A stretch of 19,861 nucleotides of DNA, from the NCBI GenBank assembly GCA_026647215.1, contig JAPKHC010000058.1, positions 1 to 19,861 on the forward strand, given 5' to 3'. A program made the translations under genes and the position numbers. Below the pieces are notes generated by a model. That model saw only the letters and a list, made by a program, of their open reading frames with translations, did not search any database and was not told the DNA's origin. This DNA comes from F1-120-MAGs118 sp013360535 (GTDB taxonomy: Bacteria; Planctomycetota; UBA1135; GCA-002686595). Shown here one piece after another: positions 1-7,067 of this stretch (position 1 is its first letter; each line of letters opens with the position of its first letter).

Positions 1-53
1 GCCGTCGACGCAAGCCGCAGTTCGCAGAAAAAATTGCTCTGGCTCGGTATTCC
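1..53. repeat. Half of a dispersed palindromic repeat, cut by the window edge
   Basis: Bases 1-53 align without gaps to 13684-13736, the inner part of the right arm of the large palindrome near 13.6 kb. I count 49 of 53 identical, with differences at window positions 13, 23, 29 and 48. The other arm would lie left of the window. In both copies the arm lies just downstream of the 3' end of a minus-strand gene (thioesterase here, MarR gene there). The similarity is seen directly; that it is a genome-wide family is inference from two copies. Confidence 0.8.
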
Positions 54-85
54 GGCTCCTGGCTCGGTATTCCGGCTCGGTATTC
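39..85. repeat. 20-bp tandem direct repeat, about 2.4 copies
   Basis: Bases 39-58 and 59-78 are identical 20-mers (CTGGCTCGGTATTCCGGCTC). Bases 75-85 repeat eleven further bases of the unit. It starts inside the dispersed-repeat arm and replaces the outer arm sequence found in the 13.6-kb copy. Replication slippage within the element is the simplest explanation. Confidence 0.85.
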
Positions 86-112
86 GGCGTTCGGCGCGGC
101 GCTTCAGCGCGC

Positions 113-514
113 TTACTTCACGATCGGCGTCGGCTTCAGGTTCTCGTCGACGGCGACGAGCGTGACGCGGCCTTCGGTCACATGCACGAGCGAGTCGCGC
201 GAGCGCGAGCGCTGGGCCCAGACCGAGACGCCGACGGTGATCGACGTGCGGCCGACGCGCAGGGTCTCGGTGAAGAAGCTCACGAGGTCGCCGACGAACA
301 CGGGCTGCTTGAACTCGACCGAGTCGAAGCTCACCGTCACCAGCTTCCCCGGATGCTTGAGGTGCGCCTCGGTCGCCGCCGCGAGGTCGATGTGCGAGAG
401 GATCACGCCCCCGAAGATCGTGCCGACCGCGTTGGTGTCGCGCGGCATCATCACGACGCGGATCGCGGGCTGGCGGTCCTTGGGGTAGTCCGGCGGGTTC
501 ATGTGCGTCGTCAT
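113..514 (-). CDS. Acyl-CoA thioesterase, hotdog fold, YciA-like
   Basis: The 133-residue product has the typical length of a single hotdog-domain thioesterase that hydrolyses acyl-CoA to free acid and CoA in the cytoplasm. The signature P24-x-D-T-N28-x-x-G31-x-I-F-G-G36 followed by D43 matches the YciA/acyl-CoA hydrolase family, in which the Asn and Asp residues are catalytic. The ATG at 514 overlaps the stop of the upstream alpha/beta hydrolase as ATGA (511-514), so translational coupling favours this start. An in-frame ATG at 502 is the alternative, and neither has a strong Shine-Dalgarno. The gene ends with TAA about 35 bases from the dispersed repeat. Chain-length specificity cannot be read from the sequence. 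Confidence 0.9.
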   Translation of the reverse strand: MTTHMNPPDYPKDRQPAIRVVMMPRDTNAVGTIFGGVILSHIDLAAATEAHLKHPGKLVTVSFDSVEFKQPVFVGDLVSFFTETLRVGRTSITVGVSVWAQRSRSRDSLVHVTEGRVTLVAVDENLKPTPIVK

Positions 515-1146
515 GGTCGTGTGGCGAGGGAGCGTTCCGCCCAGGCGCGGACGGTGGCCTCGAGTTCAGGGGTCTTGCCGCGGAAGAAGTGCTCGACGCC
601 GGGAATCACGAGGCGTTCGAAGTGGGCGGGCAGCGCACCGACGCGCTCGTCGAACTCCTGCGGCGTGCCGAACTCGTCGTGCTCGGCGTGCAGGATGAGC
701 GTCGGCTGCGGGATGTCGCGGATGAAGCCGCAATCGTAGGCGCGCGCGGGCGGCGCGATCAGGAACACGCGCGCGATGCGCGGCTCGCGGCGTGCGAGCG
801 AGCCGACGGTGCGCGAGCCGAACGAGAAACCGCCGGCCCACAGCGGAAGGCCGGGGAATTGCGCGGCGAGGTGCTCGAGCGCGGCGACCACGTCCGCTTC
901 CTCGGCGCCGTTGCCATCGTGCGTGCCTTCGCTCGCGCCGGCACTGCGGAAGTTGAAGCGCAACACCGCGAGACCTGCGTGCTGCAGCCCGCGCGCGACG
1001 CGGAAGACAACGTTGTTGTCCATCGTCCCGCCGGCGGTCGGCAGCGGATGGCACACGACCGCGGCCGCGCGCGGCGCCACGCCATCCTTGGGCAACCACA
1101 GGAGCGCCTCGAGGCGGCCGACGGGGCCCGGAATGAAAAACCGCAT
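511..1146 (-). CDS. Alpha/beta hydrolase, COG2945-like
   Basis: The 211-residue product has an alpha/beta hydrolase core. The N-terminal motif C32-HPLPTAGGTMDNNVV resembles the HPHP..GGTMDN motif of the COG2945 group. The nucleophile elbow is G106-F-S108-F-G110, and the probable acid and base are D157 (HAEHDEFG) and H186 (GVEHFF). I start at ATG 1146 (MRFFIPGPVG) because the longer open frame to 1230 runs through the divergent membrane-protein gene and reads as arginine-rich shadow. No signal peptide is visible, so it should be cytosolic. It overlaps the downstream thioesterase by four bases. The substrate is unknown; an esterase acting on a small acyl substrate would fit its partner, but that is inference. 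Confidence 0.85.
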   Translation of the reverse strand: MRFFIPGPVGRLEALLWLPKDGVAPRAAAVVCHPLPTAGGTMDNNVVFRVARGLQHAGLAVLRFNFRSAGASEGTHDGNGAEEADVVAALEHLAAQFPGLPLWAGGFSFGSRTVGSLARREPRIARVFLIAPPARAYDCGFIRDIPQPTLILHAEHDEFGTPQEFDERVGALPAHFERLVIPGVEHFFRGKTPELEATVRAWAERSLATRP

Positions 1147-1168
1147 GGGGCCGCGTACTGTAGCGGCG
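1147..1168. promoter_or_regulatory. 22-bp divergent gap with a -10-like box on each strand
   Basis: Only 22 bases separate the ATG codons of two divergent genes. The gap contains TACTGTA (1156-1162). It reads TACTGT on the plus strand, ending 7 nt before ATG 1169, and TACAGT on the minus strand, ending 10 nt before ATG 1146. Both fit the TANNNT -10 pattern, and initiation about 7 nt downstream would give leaderless or nearly leaderless mRNAs. No clear -35 is visible and no Shine-Dalgarno precedes either gene. Confidence 0.4.
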
Positions 1169-2626
1169 ATGCTCGCGCGAATCCTGATCCTGCTGCGCAC
1201 GCGCCTCGCGGCGCAGAAGGGCGACAGCACGCTGCCGGTGGCGGCGCTGCTCGTTCAGGGAACCGTCGCGGCGGTCGTATGTGGCCTCGTGCGCGGCGAG
1301 GTGCCGCCGTTCGCGTACGGGCTCGTCGCGCTCGCGACCTGCGCGGCGCTCGTCGCGATTCCGCTGCTCGGCGAGCTCTCGCGCCTCCTGGTCGCGGACG
1401 AAACCGGCGATTGGGTGCGAGCGCTTCCCGTGCGGCCGATCGAGCTGCACCTCGCGCGCACGGCGCACCTGTGCCTCGCGCTCGCGGTGCTGAGCCTCGG
1501 TGCGCTCGTGCCTGCGGCGCTGGTCGCGAAGGGCTGGGACTGGAGCGCGCGCGTCGAGCTCGTCGCGCTCGGGCTGGGACAGTCGCTCGCGATCGCGGCG
1601 GCGCTGTTGCTCGTGCAGGCACTGCTGCGTGGGCGCGCGCAGGGCCTGCTCGTGCTCGTGCAGATCGTGCTGTTCGTCGGAGTGCTGCTCGGCGCGAGCC
1701 TCGGCTTGCGCAAGGCACCGGAGATGAAGACTTGGGTCTCGCCCGCCGCGGAAGCCGGCCTCGCCCTGTTCCCGCCGGCTTGGTTCGCCGCACCGCTGGG
1801 CGAAGCGCCGCCGAGTGCACTGTGGAGCTGGGTCCCGCTGGTGGCGACGGGGATCGCGCTCGTGGCGCTCGTCGTCACGCCCGCGCCGCAGGTTCGACGA
1901 TTCCAGAAGGGTGAAGCGCCGCTTGCGCTCGCGCTCGCGCCGGTGCGCAGGCTCGCCGTTCGTTTCTGGGTGCGCGCGAGCGAACGCGCCAGCTTCGAGT
2001 GGCTGTTCGACGCGCTGCCGCGCGAGCGCGAGTTCGTGCTGCGCACCTATCCGTTGCTCGCCGTGCCCGTCGCCTTCGTGTGGATCTCCGGTCGCGGCGA
2101 GGCGGCCGCCACGCAGCAGGATTGGCTCGCGCTGCTCCTGTTCCTGCCGGGTGCCTACCTGCCGCTGCTCGCCGCGCACGCGCCGGGTTCGGAGTCGTTC
2201 CAGGCGCGCTGGATCCTCGACACGGCGCCGCTCGAGCGCGACGCGCTCGACGCGGGAGCGGTCAAGGCGATCGCGGCGCGTTTCCTCGTGCCGTTCTACG
2301 CCCTGCTGGTCGGCATCGGAACGCTGCTCGGCGGCGGCGCGATGATGCTGCGCCTCGCGCTGCCGGCGTTCCTGTGCGGAGTGCTCGTGCTGCGCGGCAC
2401 GTGGCGGACCTTCGTCGTCGACCCGCCGCTCTCGATCGCGCCCGACTCGATCCTCGTCAAGCAGGACTGGTTCGGTGGCCTCGCGGTGATCGCCGGGGTG
2501 CTCTCGATCGTCGCGGTCGCGAGCTCGCGCCTGGCGCGCGGCCCGCTCGAGGCGCTCGTGCTCTCGCTCGCGCTGCTCGCGCTCGAACGCACGCTCGACC
2601 GCCGCTCCGGCGTCAGGCTCGACTGA
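1169..2626 (+). CDS. Polytopic membrane protein, ABC-2-type permease-like
   Basis: The 485-residue product is hydrophobic, with about twelve likely membrane helices: near residues 23-42, 48-69, 99-120, 131-151, 158-180, 219-237, 294-308, 318-336, 372-390, 393-410, 436-453 and 459-473. Two cytosolic-looking segments, around L86-P-V-R-P-I-E and the LDTAPLERDALDA stretch (350-362), resemble the LPV(S)rreLLLar loops of ABC-2 exporter permeases. The shape of two half-units of about six helices also fits. No ATPase gene lies beside it, so it would be an orphan permease, and the family call is tentative. ATG 1169 is chosen because upstream in-frame ATGs lie inside the divergent hydrolase. Its 3' end overlaps the convergent sulfatase by 14 bases. 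Confidence 0.7.
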   Translation: MLARILILLRTRLAAQKGDSTLPVAALLVQGTVAAVVCGLVRGEVPPFAYGLVALATCAALVAIPLLGELSRLLVADETGDWVRALPVRPIELHLARTAHLCLALAVLSLGALVPAALVAKGWDWSARVELVALGLGQSLAIAAALLLVQALLRGRAQGLLVLVQIVLFVGVLLGASLGLRKAPEMKTWVSPAAEAGLALFPPAWFAAPLGEAPPSALWSWVPLVATGIALVALVVTPAPQVRRFQKGEAPLALALAPVRRLAVRFWVRASERASFEWLFDALPREREFVLRTYPLLAVPVAFVWISGRGEAAATQQDWLALLLFLPGAYLPLLAAHAPGSESFQARWILDTAPLERDALDAGAVKAIAARFLVPFYALLVGIGTLLGGGAMMLRLALPAFLCGVLVLRGTWRTFVVDPPLSIAPDSILVKQDWFGGLAVIAGVLSIVAVASSRLARGPLEALVLSLALLALERTLDRRSGVRLD

Positions 2627-4034
2627 GCGGGTCCTTCGTCGCCCTCATCCACTCGTCGAGCTCGGCGCTCAAGCGCGCCAGCGTCGTCGCGTGCGCCGGA
2701 TCGCCGGCGAGGTCGTGCATCTCGTCGGGATCGCTCTCGAGGTCGTAGAGCTCCTGCGGCGGCCTCCGCATGAAGCGCAGCATGCGCTCGCGCAGCACCG
2801 GATCGTCCTTGGCGAGCTTCATCCACGAGTTCCACGTCATGCTGAACTCGAGCACGTTGCTCTTGAAGTCCTCGGCCGCCGGGTAGTTGCGGATGTACTT
2901 GAAGCGCGTGTCGCGGATCGAACGCGACGGGTTGGGCAGGCCCTTGAGGTGCTCGGTGTGCTCGCCGACGAAGCGCTCCCGCACGCTCGCGACCTCGCCG
3001 CGCAGGAGCGGCAGGAGCGAGTGCCCGTCGAGCGGCACCTGCGGGTCGACGCCGAACATGTCGAGCGCCGTCGGCAGGAGGTCGACGAGGCTCACGAAGG
3101 CGTCGCTGCGAGTGCCCGGCTCGATCACGCCCGGCCAGCGCACGAGGAACGGTACGTTGATGCCCGCCTCATAGAGCGTCGTCTTCGCGAACGGGAACGG
3201 GCGGCCGTTGTCGCTCGTCATCACGAGCAGCGTGTCCCGCGCGATGCCGGTCTCGTCGAGCACGTCGAGCACGCTGCCGATGGTGCGGTCGAGCCGCCAC
3301 AGGAAGTCGTGGTAGTGCGCGAGCTCCGCGCGCGTCTCCGGCGTGTCCGCGAACTTCGCCGGCACGTGGATCTTCGCCGGATCGTGCGGGATCGGCGTCG
3401 CGGGATCGTCGTCGACCAGCGGCTCGCGGAACGGACGGTGCGGGTCCTTGAGGTTGACGACGATCGCCATGCGGCGCTCGCCGAAGCCGCGGATCATGTC
3501 GCGCAACGCCTCGGCGATCGCGTCGCCCGCACGCGCATCGCCGACCTTCTTCGGCGCGACCCACTTCTCGAAGCGGAACTTCGAGACGGGCTTCACGTTG
3601 AGCTTGCCGATCATGCCGGTCGCGCAGGTCTCCGGCTGCAGGAGCTCGCACCAGGTCCGCACGTCGTCGCGCACGGGCACGAAGCCGATCGCGCCGTTGT
3701 TGTGCGGGTAGAGGCCGGTGTAGAGCGCCGAGCGCGAGGGCTTGCACACGCCGACGACGACGTAGCCGCGCTCGAAGCGCGCGCCCGACTGCGCGAGGCG
3801 GTCGAGGTTCGGCGTGTGGCAGTCGGGATTGCCCGAGCCGCTCATGTCGATGCGACTCTGGTCGTCGGAGACGAGCACGATCAGGTGGCGCGGCACGGCC
3901 TTGGGCCGCGCGCGCGCGGGATTGGACTCGGTCGGCGCAGGAATGGGCACCGACTGGCACGCGACCGTCGCGAGGAGCGGCGTCGCCGCCGCCGCCGCGA
4001 GCAGGTCGCGGCGCGTGAGAGAGAGCTGGTTCAT
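2613..4034 (-). CDS. Exported S1-type sulfatase (second of tandem pair)
   Basis: The 473-residue product is a type I sulfatase that needs formylglycine. The active-site motif is C97-K-P-S-R101 followed by SALYTG; Cys97 would be oxidised to formylglycine. Probable calcium ligands are D57-D58 and D275-N276 (TSDNG), with H199 in DPHRPF. The N-terminus L-T-R8-R9-D-L-L plus a hydrophobic stretch ending near C26 looks like a Tat signal. The context before C26 (TVAC) is a poor lipobox, so lipidation is uncertain. The C-terminal YDLESDPDE segment is typical of the family. The IGKLNVKP stretch after the active site recalls sulfamidase-like (heparan N-sulfatase) sulfatases, but substrate is not determinable. 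Its ATG overlaps the upstream sulfatase stop as ATGA (4031-4034). Confidence 0.93.
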   Translation of the reverse strand: MNQLSLTRRDLLAAAAATPLLATVACQSVPIPAPTESNPARARPKAVPRHLIVLVSDDQSRIDMSGSGNPDCHTPNLDRLAQSGARFERGYVVVGVCKPSRSALYTGLYPHNNGAIGFVPVRDDVRTWCELLQPETCATGMIGKLNVKPVSKFRFEKWVAPKKVGDARAGDAIAEALRDMIRGFGERRMAIVVNLKDPHRPFREPLVDDDPATPIPHDPAKIHVPAKFADTPETRAELAHYHDFLWRLDRTIGSVLDVLDETGIARDTLLVMTSDNGRPFPFAKTTLYEAGINVPFLVRWPGVIEPGTRSDAFVSLVDLLPTALDMFGVDPQVPLDGHSLLPLLRGEVASVRERFVGEHTEHLKGLPNPSRSIRDTRFKYIRNYPAAEDFKSNVLEFSMTWNSWMKLAKDDPVLRERMLRFMRRPPQELYDLESDPDEMHDLAGDPAHATTLARLSAELDEWMRATKDPLSRA

Positions 4035-5404
4035 GCGTCGAACTCCGCCAGCTGCGGGTCCTGCTCGGCCGTCATCCACGCACGCAGCCGCTCGCGCAAT
4101 TCCACGAGCTTCGGCGCGTGCTCCGGAACTTCCGCGAGGTTGACGAGCTCGTCGGGGTCGCTCTCGAGGTCGTACAGCTCCTCTTTCGGCCTGTAGAGGA
4201 ACTGCTTCATGCGTTCGGCGATCGCCTTGTCCTTGCGCGCCGCGACCTTGCCCGATTCCCACGTCTCCGAATGTCCGACGACGTTGCTCACCGTCGGCAT
4301 GTCGGGCCCGAGGTTGCGGATGTACTTGAAGCGCCGCGTGTGCAGCGCACGCGCCGGGCGCGCCTGCTCGCGGTTGTTCTCCGTCTGCATCGACACGAAC
4401 TCGTCGCGACCGCTCTCGACGCCCTCGAACAGGCTGCGAGCGAGCGAGCGCCCGTCGAGCCTCGGCGTCGGTGCGGCACCGAGGTCGAGCACCGTCGGCA
4501 GCACGTCGAGCAGCGACACGATGTCCGCGCGCCTCCCCGGCTTCACGCCCGGGCCGCCCACGACCAGCGGCATGCGCACGCCCGGCTCGTACAAGGTCGA
4601 CTTCGCGAACGGAAACGACGCGCCGTTGTCGGACGTGAACACGACCAGCGTGTCGCGCTCGCGACCGGCGCGCGCGAGCTCCTCCAGCGCGTTCGCGATC
4701 GTGTGGTCGAGCCGCGCGATGCAGTCGAGGTGCCGCGCGTACTCGCGCCGCGTGCCTTCGGTGTCCCACAGCGCCTTGGGAATCCTCACGCGCTCCGGAT
4801 CGGTCACGCGCGGCGCGTCGTCCTCGTCGAACGGGCGGTGCGGGTCCGAGAGCCCGACCACCGCCGCAAACGGCCGACCGTTCGCGCGCGCGAGCACATC
4901 CCGCACGTGGCCGCCCCACATCGCCGGATCGCGGCGCCCCGGCATGTCGACGGACTTCAGCAGATGGTCGAAAGGAAACTTCCCGAGCGGATCGACGTCG
5001 AGCTTGCCGACCATCGCCGTGAACACTCCCCGCTCGCGCAGGAGCTCCGGCCACGTCGCGACGTCCGTGCGGATCGGCCCGAAGCCCATCGCGCCGTGGT
5101 GGTGCGGATAGAGCCCCGTGTAGAGGCTCGAGCGCGACGGCTGGCACACGCCCACCGACGTGTACGCGCTCGCGAACAGCGCTCCGCCTCGCGCGAGCGC
5201 GTCGATCGTCGGAGTGCGCGCATCGAGATTGCCGTAACACGGCAGTTCGCGCGCGCTCAGGTCGTCGGCGAGCAGCACGAGCACGCTCAAGGGCCGCTGC
5301 GCCTTCGTCTCGACGGAACTGCACGCCGCCAGCGCACCCAGCGCCGCCGCGCCGATGGCCAGTTGCCTGCGGTCGAGTCCTGCGCTCGCTTCCATCCGTT
5401 TCAT
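4031..5404 (-). CDS. Exported lipoprotein-type S1 sulfatase (first of tandem pair)
   Basis: The 457-residue paralogue of the next gene has the same architecture: C87-Q-P-S-R91 active site, D47-D48 and D259-N260 metal ligands, H189 in DPHRPF, and K268 in the FAKSTLYE segment. The leader M-K-R-M-E-A-S-A-G-L-D-R12-R13-Q-L-A is Tat-like and ends in an excellent lipobox L25-A-A-C28, followed by SS. A lipid-anchored periplasmic enzyme is expected. I prefer ATG 5404, which has GGAAAG six bases upstream; a GTG at 5431 and ATG at 5395 are alternatives. It follows the pseudouridine synthase by 63 bases and is coupled to the second sulfatase, which suggests two steps on one sulfated glycan. No formylglycine-generating enzyme or anSME is in the window. 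Confidence 0.93.
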   Translation of the reverse strand: MKRMEASAGLDRRQLAIGAAALGALAACSSVETKAQRPLSVLVLLADDLSARELPCYGNLDARTPTIDALARGGALFASAYTSVGVCQPSRSSLYTGLYPHHHGAMGFGPIRTDVATWPELLRERGVFTAMVGKLDVDPLGKFPFDHLLKSVDMPGRRDPAMWGGHVRDVLARANGRPFAAVVGLSDPHRPFDEDDAPRVTDPERVRIPKALWDTEGTRREYARHLDCIARLDHTIANALEELARAGRERDTLVVFTSDNGASFPFAKSTLYEPGVRMPLVVGGPGVKPGRRADIVSLLDVLPTVLDLGAAPTPRLDGRSLARSLFEGVESGRDEFVSMQTENNREQARPARALHTRRFKYIRNLGPDMPTVSNVVGHSETWESGKVAARKDKAIAERMKQFLYRPKEELYDLESDPDELVNLAEVPEHAPKLVELRERLRAWMTAEQDPQLAEFDA

Positions 5405-5467
5405 TGTCCGCTTTCCGGTCGCGCGCGCCACGCGCCAGACAAGAAGATGCGGCAGGAGCGGGACGAG

Positions 5468-6532
5468 TCAGCGCGACGCGAGGAATTCCGCGAGGTCCTG
5501 CGCCAGCGGGCTCTCGATCACCAGCGCGGCGCCCGTGCGCGGATGCGTGAACGTGAGCCGATGGTGGTGCAGCGCCTGGCGCGGCAGCTCGAGTACGGCG
5601 AGGTCCTCCGGCGTGAGCTCGCCGTCGTTGTACTTCTGGAAGTAGTGCTCGCCGTAGCCGTAGAGCTTGTCGCCGACGAGCGGGTGCCCGATCGACTCGA
5701 GGTGCACGCGGATCTGGTGCTGGCGGCCGGTGAAGAGGCGGCAGTGGACGAGCGAGCAGCCGCGGCGGCGCTCGAGCACCTTCCAGTCGGTGCGCGCCTC
5801 GTCGCCGTCGGGGCGGCAGGCCATCTTGAGGCCGATCGAGCTGCCGCGCGCGGAGCCGATCGGATCGTTGACCGTGCCGAAGTCCTGCGTCGGCGCGCCG
5901 CGCACGATCGCGAGGTACTCCTTGCCGACCTCGTGGTCCTCGAACTGGCGGCGCAGCTCGGCGTGCGCTTGCGGATGCATGCCGACGAGCACGATGCCGC
6001 TCGTCTCGCGGTCGATGCGGTGCGCGAGGCGCGGGCGGGACTCGCGCTCGAGCTTGTCGGCGCCGTAGCGCGCATGGACGCGCTGGATGAGCGTGTCCGC
6101 GAGGTGCCGGCCGCTGGGATGCACGGGCAGCATCGGCGGCTTGTCGACGGCGAGGATGTCCTCGTCCTCGTGCAGCACGACCAGCTCGTTGTCGACCACC
6201 ATCGTCAGGTCGACGCGCAGCTCCTCGGGCACCACGACCAGCACACGCGTGCGGTCGCGCAGCCGCCGGCCGGGCCGCGTCTCCTGCACCAGCTCGCCCG
6301 TGCCGTTGGGCCGGTCGGGCGAGGTCACGTCGACGTACACGTACCCGTCGCGGATCAGCGCCTGGATCGAGGTCCGCGAGCGCCAGTGCATGTGCAGGCC
6401 GAGGAAGCGGTCGAGGCGCAGCTCGACGTCCTCGCGGCGCTCCTGGAGGTCGCTCGCGCGCACGAGCAGCTCGACCTGCTCGAGCGGCTTCGAGAGGTCG
6501 CGATCCTTCTTGAGCAGCCGGAGCTTGGACAT
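5468..6532 (-). CDS. RluA-family pseudouridine synthase with S4 domain
   Basis: The 354-residue protein converts uridine to pseudouridine in rRNA or tRNA. An S4-like RNA-binding segment lies around residues 38-68 (LRLDRFLGLH... to DGYVYVD). The catalytic core follows with ILAVDKPPMLPVHPSG (126-141) and H171-R-I-D174-R-E-T-S-G, where D174 is the catalytic aspartate. The RQHQIRVHL motif lies near the C-terminal third. All are hallmarks of the RluA group; RluA, RluC and RluD specificities cannot be separated here. The N-terminal 35 residues before the S4 segment are charged and look family-variable. There is no obvious Shine-Dalgarno. A long hairpin separates it from the upstream bS21 gene on the same strand. 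Confidence 0.93.
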   Translation of the reverse strand: MSKLRLLKKDRDLSKPLEQVELLVRASDLQERREDVELRLDRFLGLHMHWRSRTSIQALIRDGYVYVDVTSPDRPNGTGELVQETRPGRRLRDRTRVLVVVPEELRVDLTMVVDNELVVLHEDEDILAVDKPPMLPVHPSGRHLADTLIQRVHARYGADKLERESRPRLAHRIDRETSGIVLVGMHPQAHAELRRQFEDHEVGKEYLAIVRGAPTQDFGTVNDPIGSARGSSIGLKMACRPDGDEARTDWKVLERRRGCSLVHCRLFTGRQHQIRVHLESIGHPLVGDKLYGYGEHYFQKYNDGELTPEDLAVLELPRQALHHHRLTFTHPRTGAALVIESPLAQDLAEFLASR

Positions 6533-6571
6533 GGTTGGACCGACGCACGCGAGCCGGGTCAGGACATGACA

Positions 6572-6625
6572 CCACGTCGCCGCGGTGCCGTCGCGCCTTG
6601 GCGACAGGGCACCCCAGCGACGTGG
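6572..6625 (-). terminator. Long nested stem-loop between bS21 and RluA-type genes
   Basis: Three nested perfect stems are visible: CCACGTCGC (6572-6580) with GCGACGTGG (6617-6625), GGTGCC (6584-6589) with GGCACC (6608-6613), and GTCGC (6590-6594) with GCGAC (6601-6605). Together they make 20 pairs in 54 bases, with a 3x3 internal loop and a 2-base bulge. It lies 27 bases after the bS21 stop on the minus strand. No U-tract follows, so it may be an attenuating or processing hairpin rather than a classical intrinsic terminator. Confidence 0.5.
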
Positions 6626-6652
6626 GCGCGGGCGTGAGCGCGGAAGTGCGGA

Positions 6653-6928
6653 CTAGCTACGGCCGCCGCCGCCGAAGCGGGGCGGGCCGAAGGTCTTGCG
6701 CTTGGGCGGCGGGCGGTGCCCCATGATCAGGTCGCGGGCCTGACGGCTCGCGCGCTGGATCGTGCGGAGGCGCTCGCGGCGCTCACGACGCAGCTTGTCG
6801 GAGCGCTTCTCATGCCAGGTCTTCGCCTTGGCAAGGCGGAAGACGCCACTGTAGTTGCACTGGCGCTTGAAGCGGCGCAGGGCAGCTTCGAGCGACTCGT
6901 TCTGTCGGACAAGGACCTTGATCGTCAA
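6653..6928 (-). CDS. rpsU: Small ribosomal subunit protein bS21
   Basis: The 91-residue protein has the conserved bS21 core in residues 3-60: I-K-V-L-V-R-Q-N-E-S-L-E-A-A-L-R-R-F-K-R, then C-N-Y-S-G-V, and a highly basic helix. bS21 binds the 30S platform near the anti-Shine-Dalgarno. The start is TTG 6928, fixed by an in-frame TAG at 6950-6952 only seven codons upstream. GAAGGAAG (6936-6943) lies seven bases before the TTG. Family members are usually about 57-71 residues; here a Pro/Gly/Arg tail (about residues 69-91, MGHRPPPKRKTFG then a GGGG run) extends it. Confidence 0.95.
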   Translation of the reverse strand: MTIKVLVRQNESLEAALRRFKRQCNYSGVFRLAKAKTWHEKRSDKLRRERRERLRTIQRASRQARDLIMGHRPPPKRKTFGPPRFGGGGRS

Positions 6929-6974
6929 GCGAACGCTTCCTTCGAGCTCCTAGGCTCGTTGAAATGGGCGGGAG

Positions 6975-6980
6975 AGGATA
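6975..6980 (-). promoter_or_regulatory. Candidate -10 element for rpsU
   Basis: On the minus strand this reads TATCCT, 46 bases upstream of the TTG start. A weak -35-like TTCCCA lies 17 bases further upstream. It is the best match in the 139-bp divergent rpsU/recD2 gap. The plus strand of the same gap has TTGAAA at 6959-6964 but no convincing -10 at the right distance. Prediction by eye only. Confidence 0.3.
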
Positions 6981-7067
6981 CCCACCGTCGGCGCGCGTGG
7001 GAAGGGGTGAGCGCCGCCGCGCTCGTAACCCCTGTCTCCGCGCCCTCCGGCACGAGCTCGAACTCCG

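Noticed and set aside
39..85. CRISPR-like repeats at the window start
   Set aside because: The units are contiguous with no spacers, and there are no cas genes.
2613..6575. Apparent 1320-codon open frame running through the sulfatases and the RluA-type gene
   Set aside because: Only its C-terminal 473 codons form a recognisable protein. The upstream part is Arg/Ala/Pro-rich shadow of other genes, as expected at high GC.
4118..6637. Long plus-strand frame of 839 codons opposite the sulfatase and RluA-type genes
   Set aside because: It is an antisense shadow with skewed Arg/Val/Glu content and no motifs. The opposite strand carries well-conserved enzymes.
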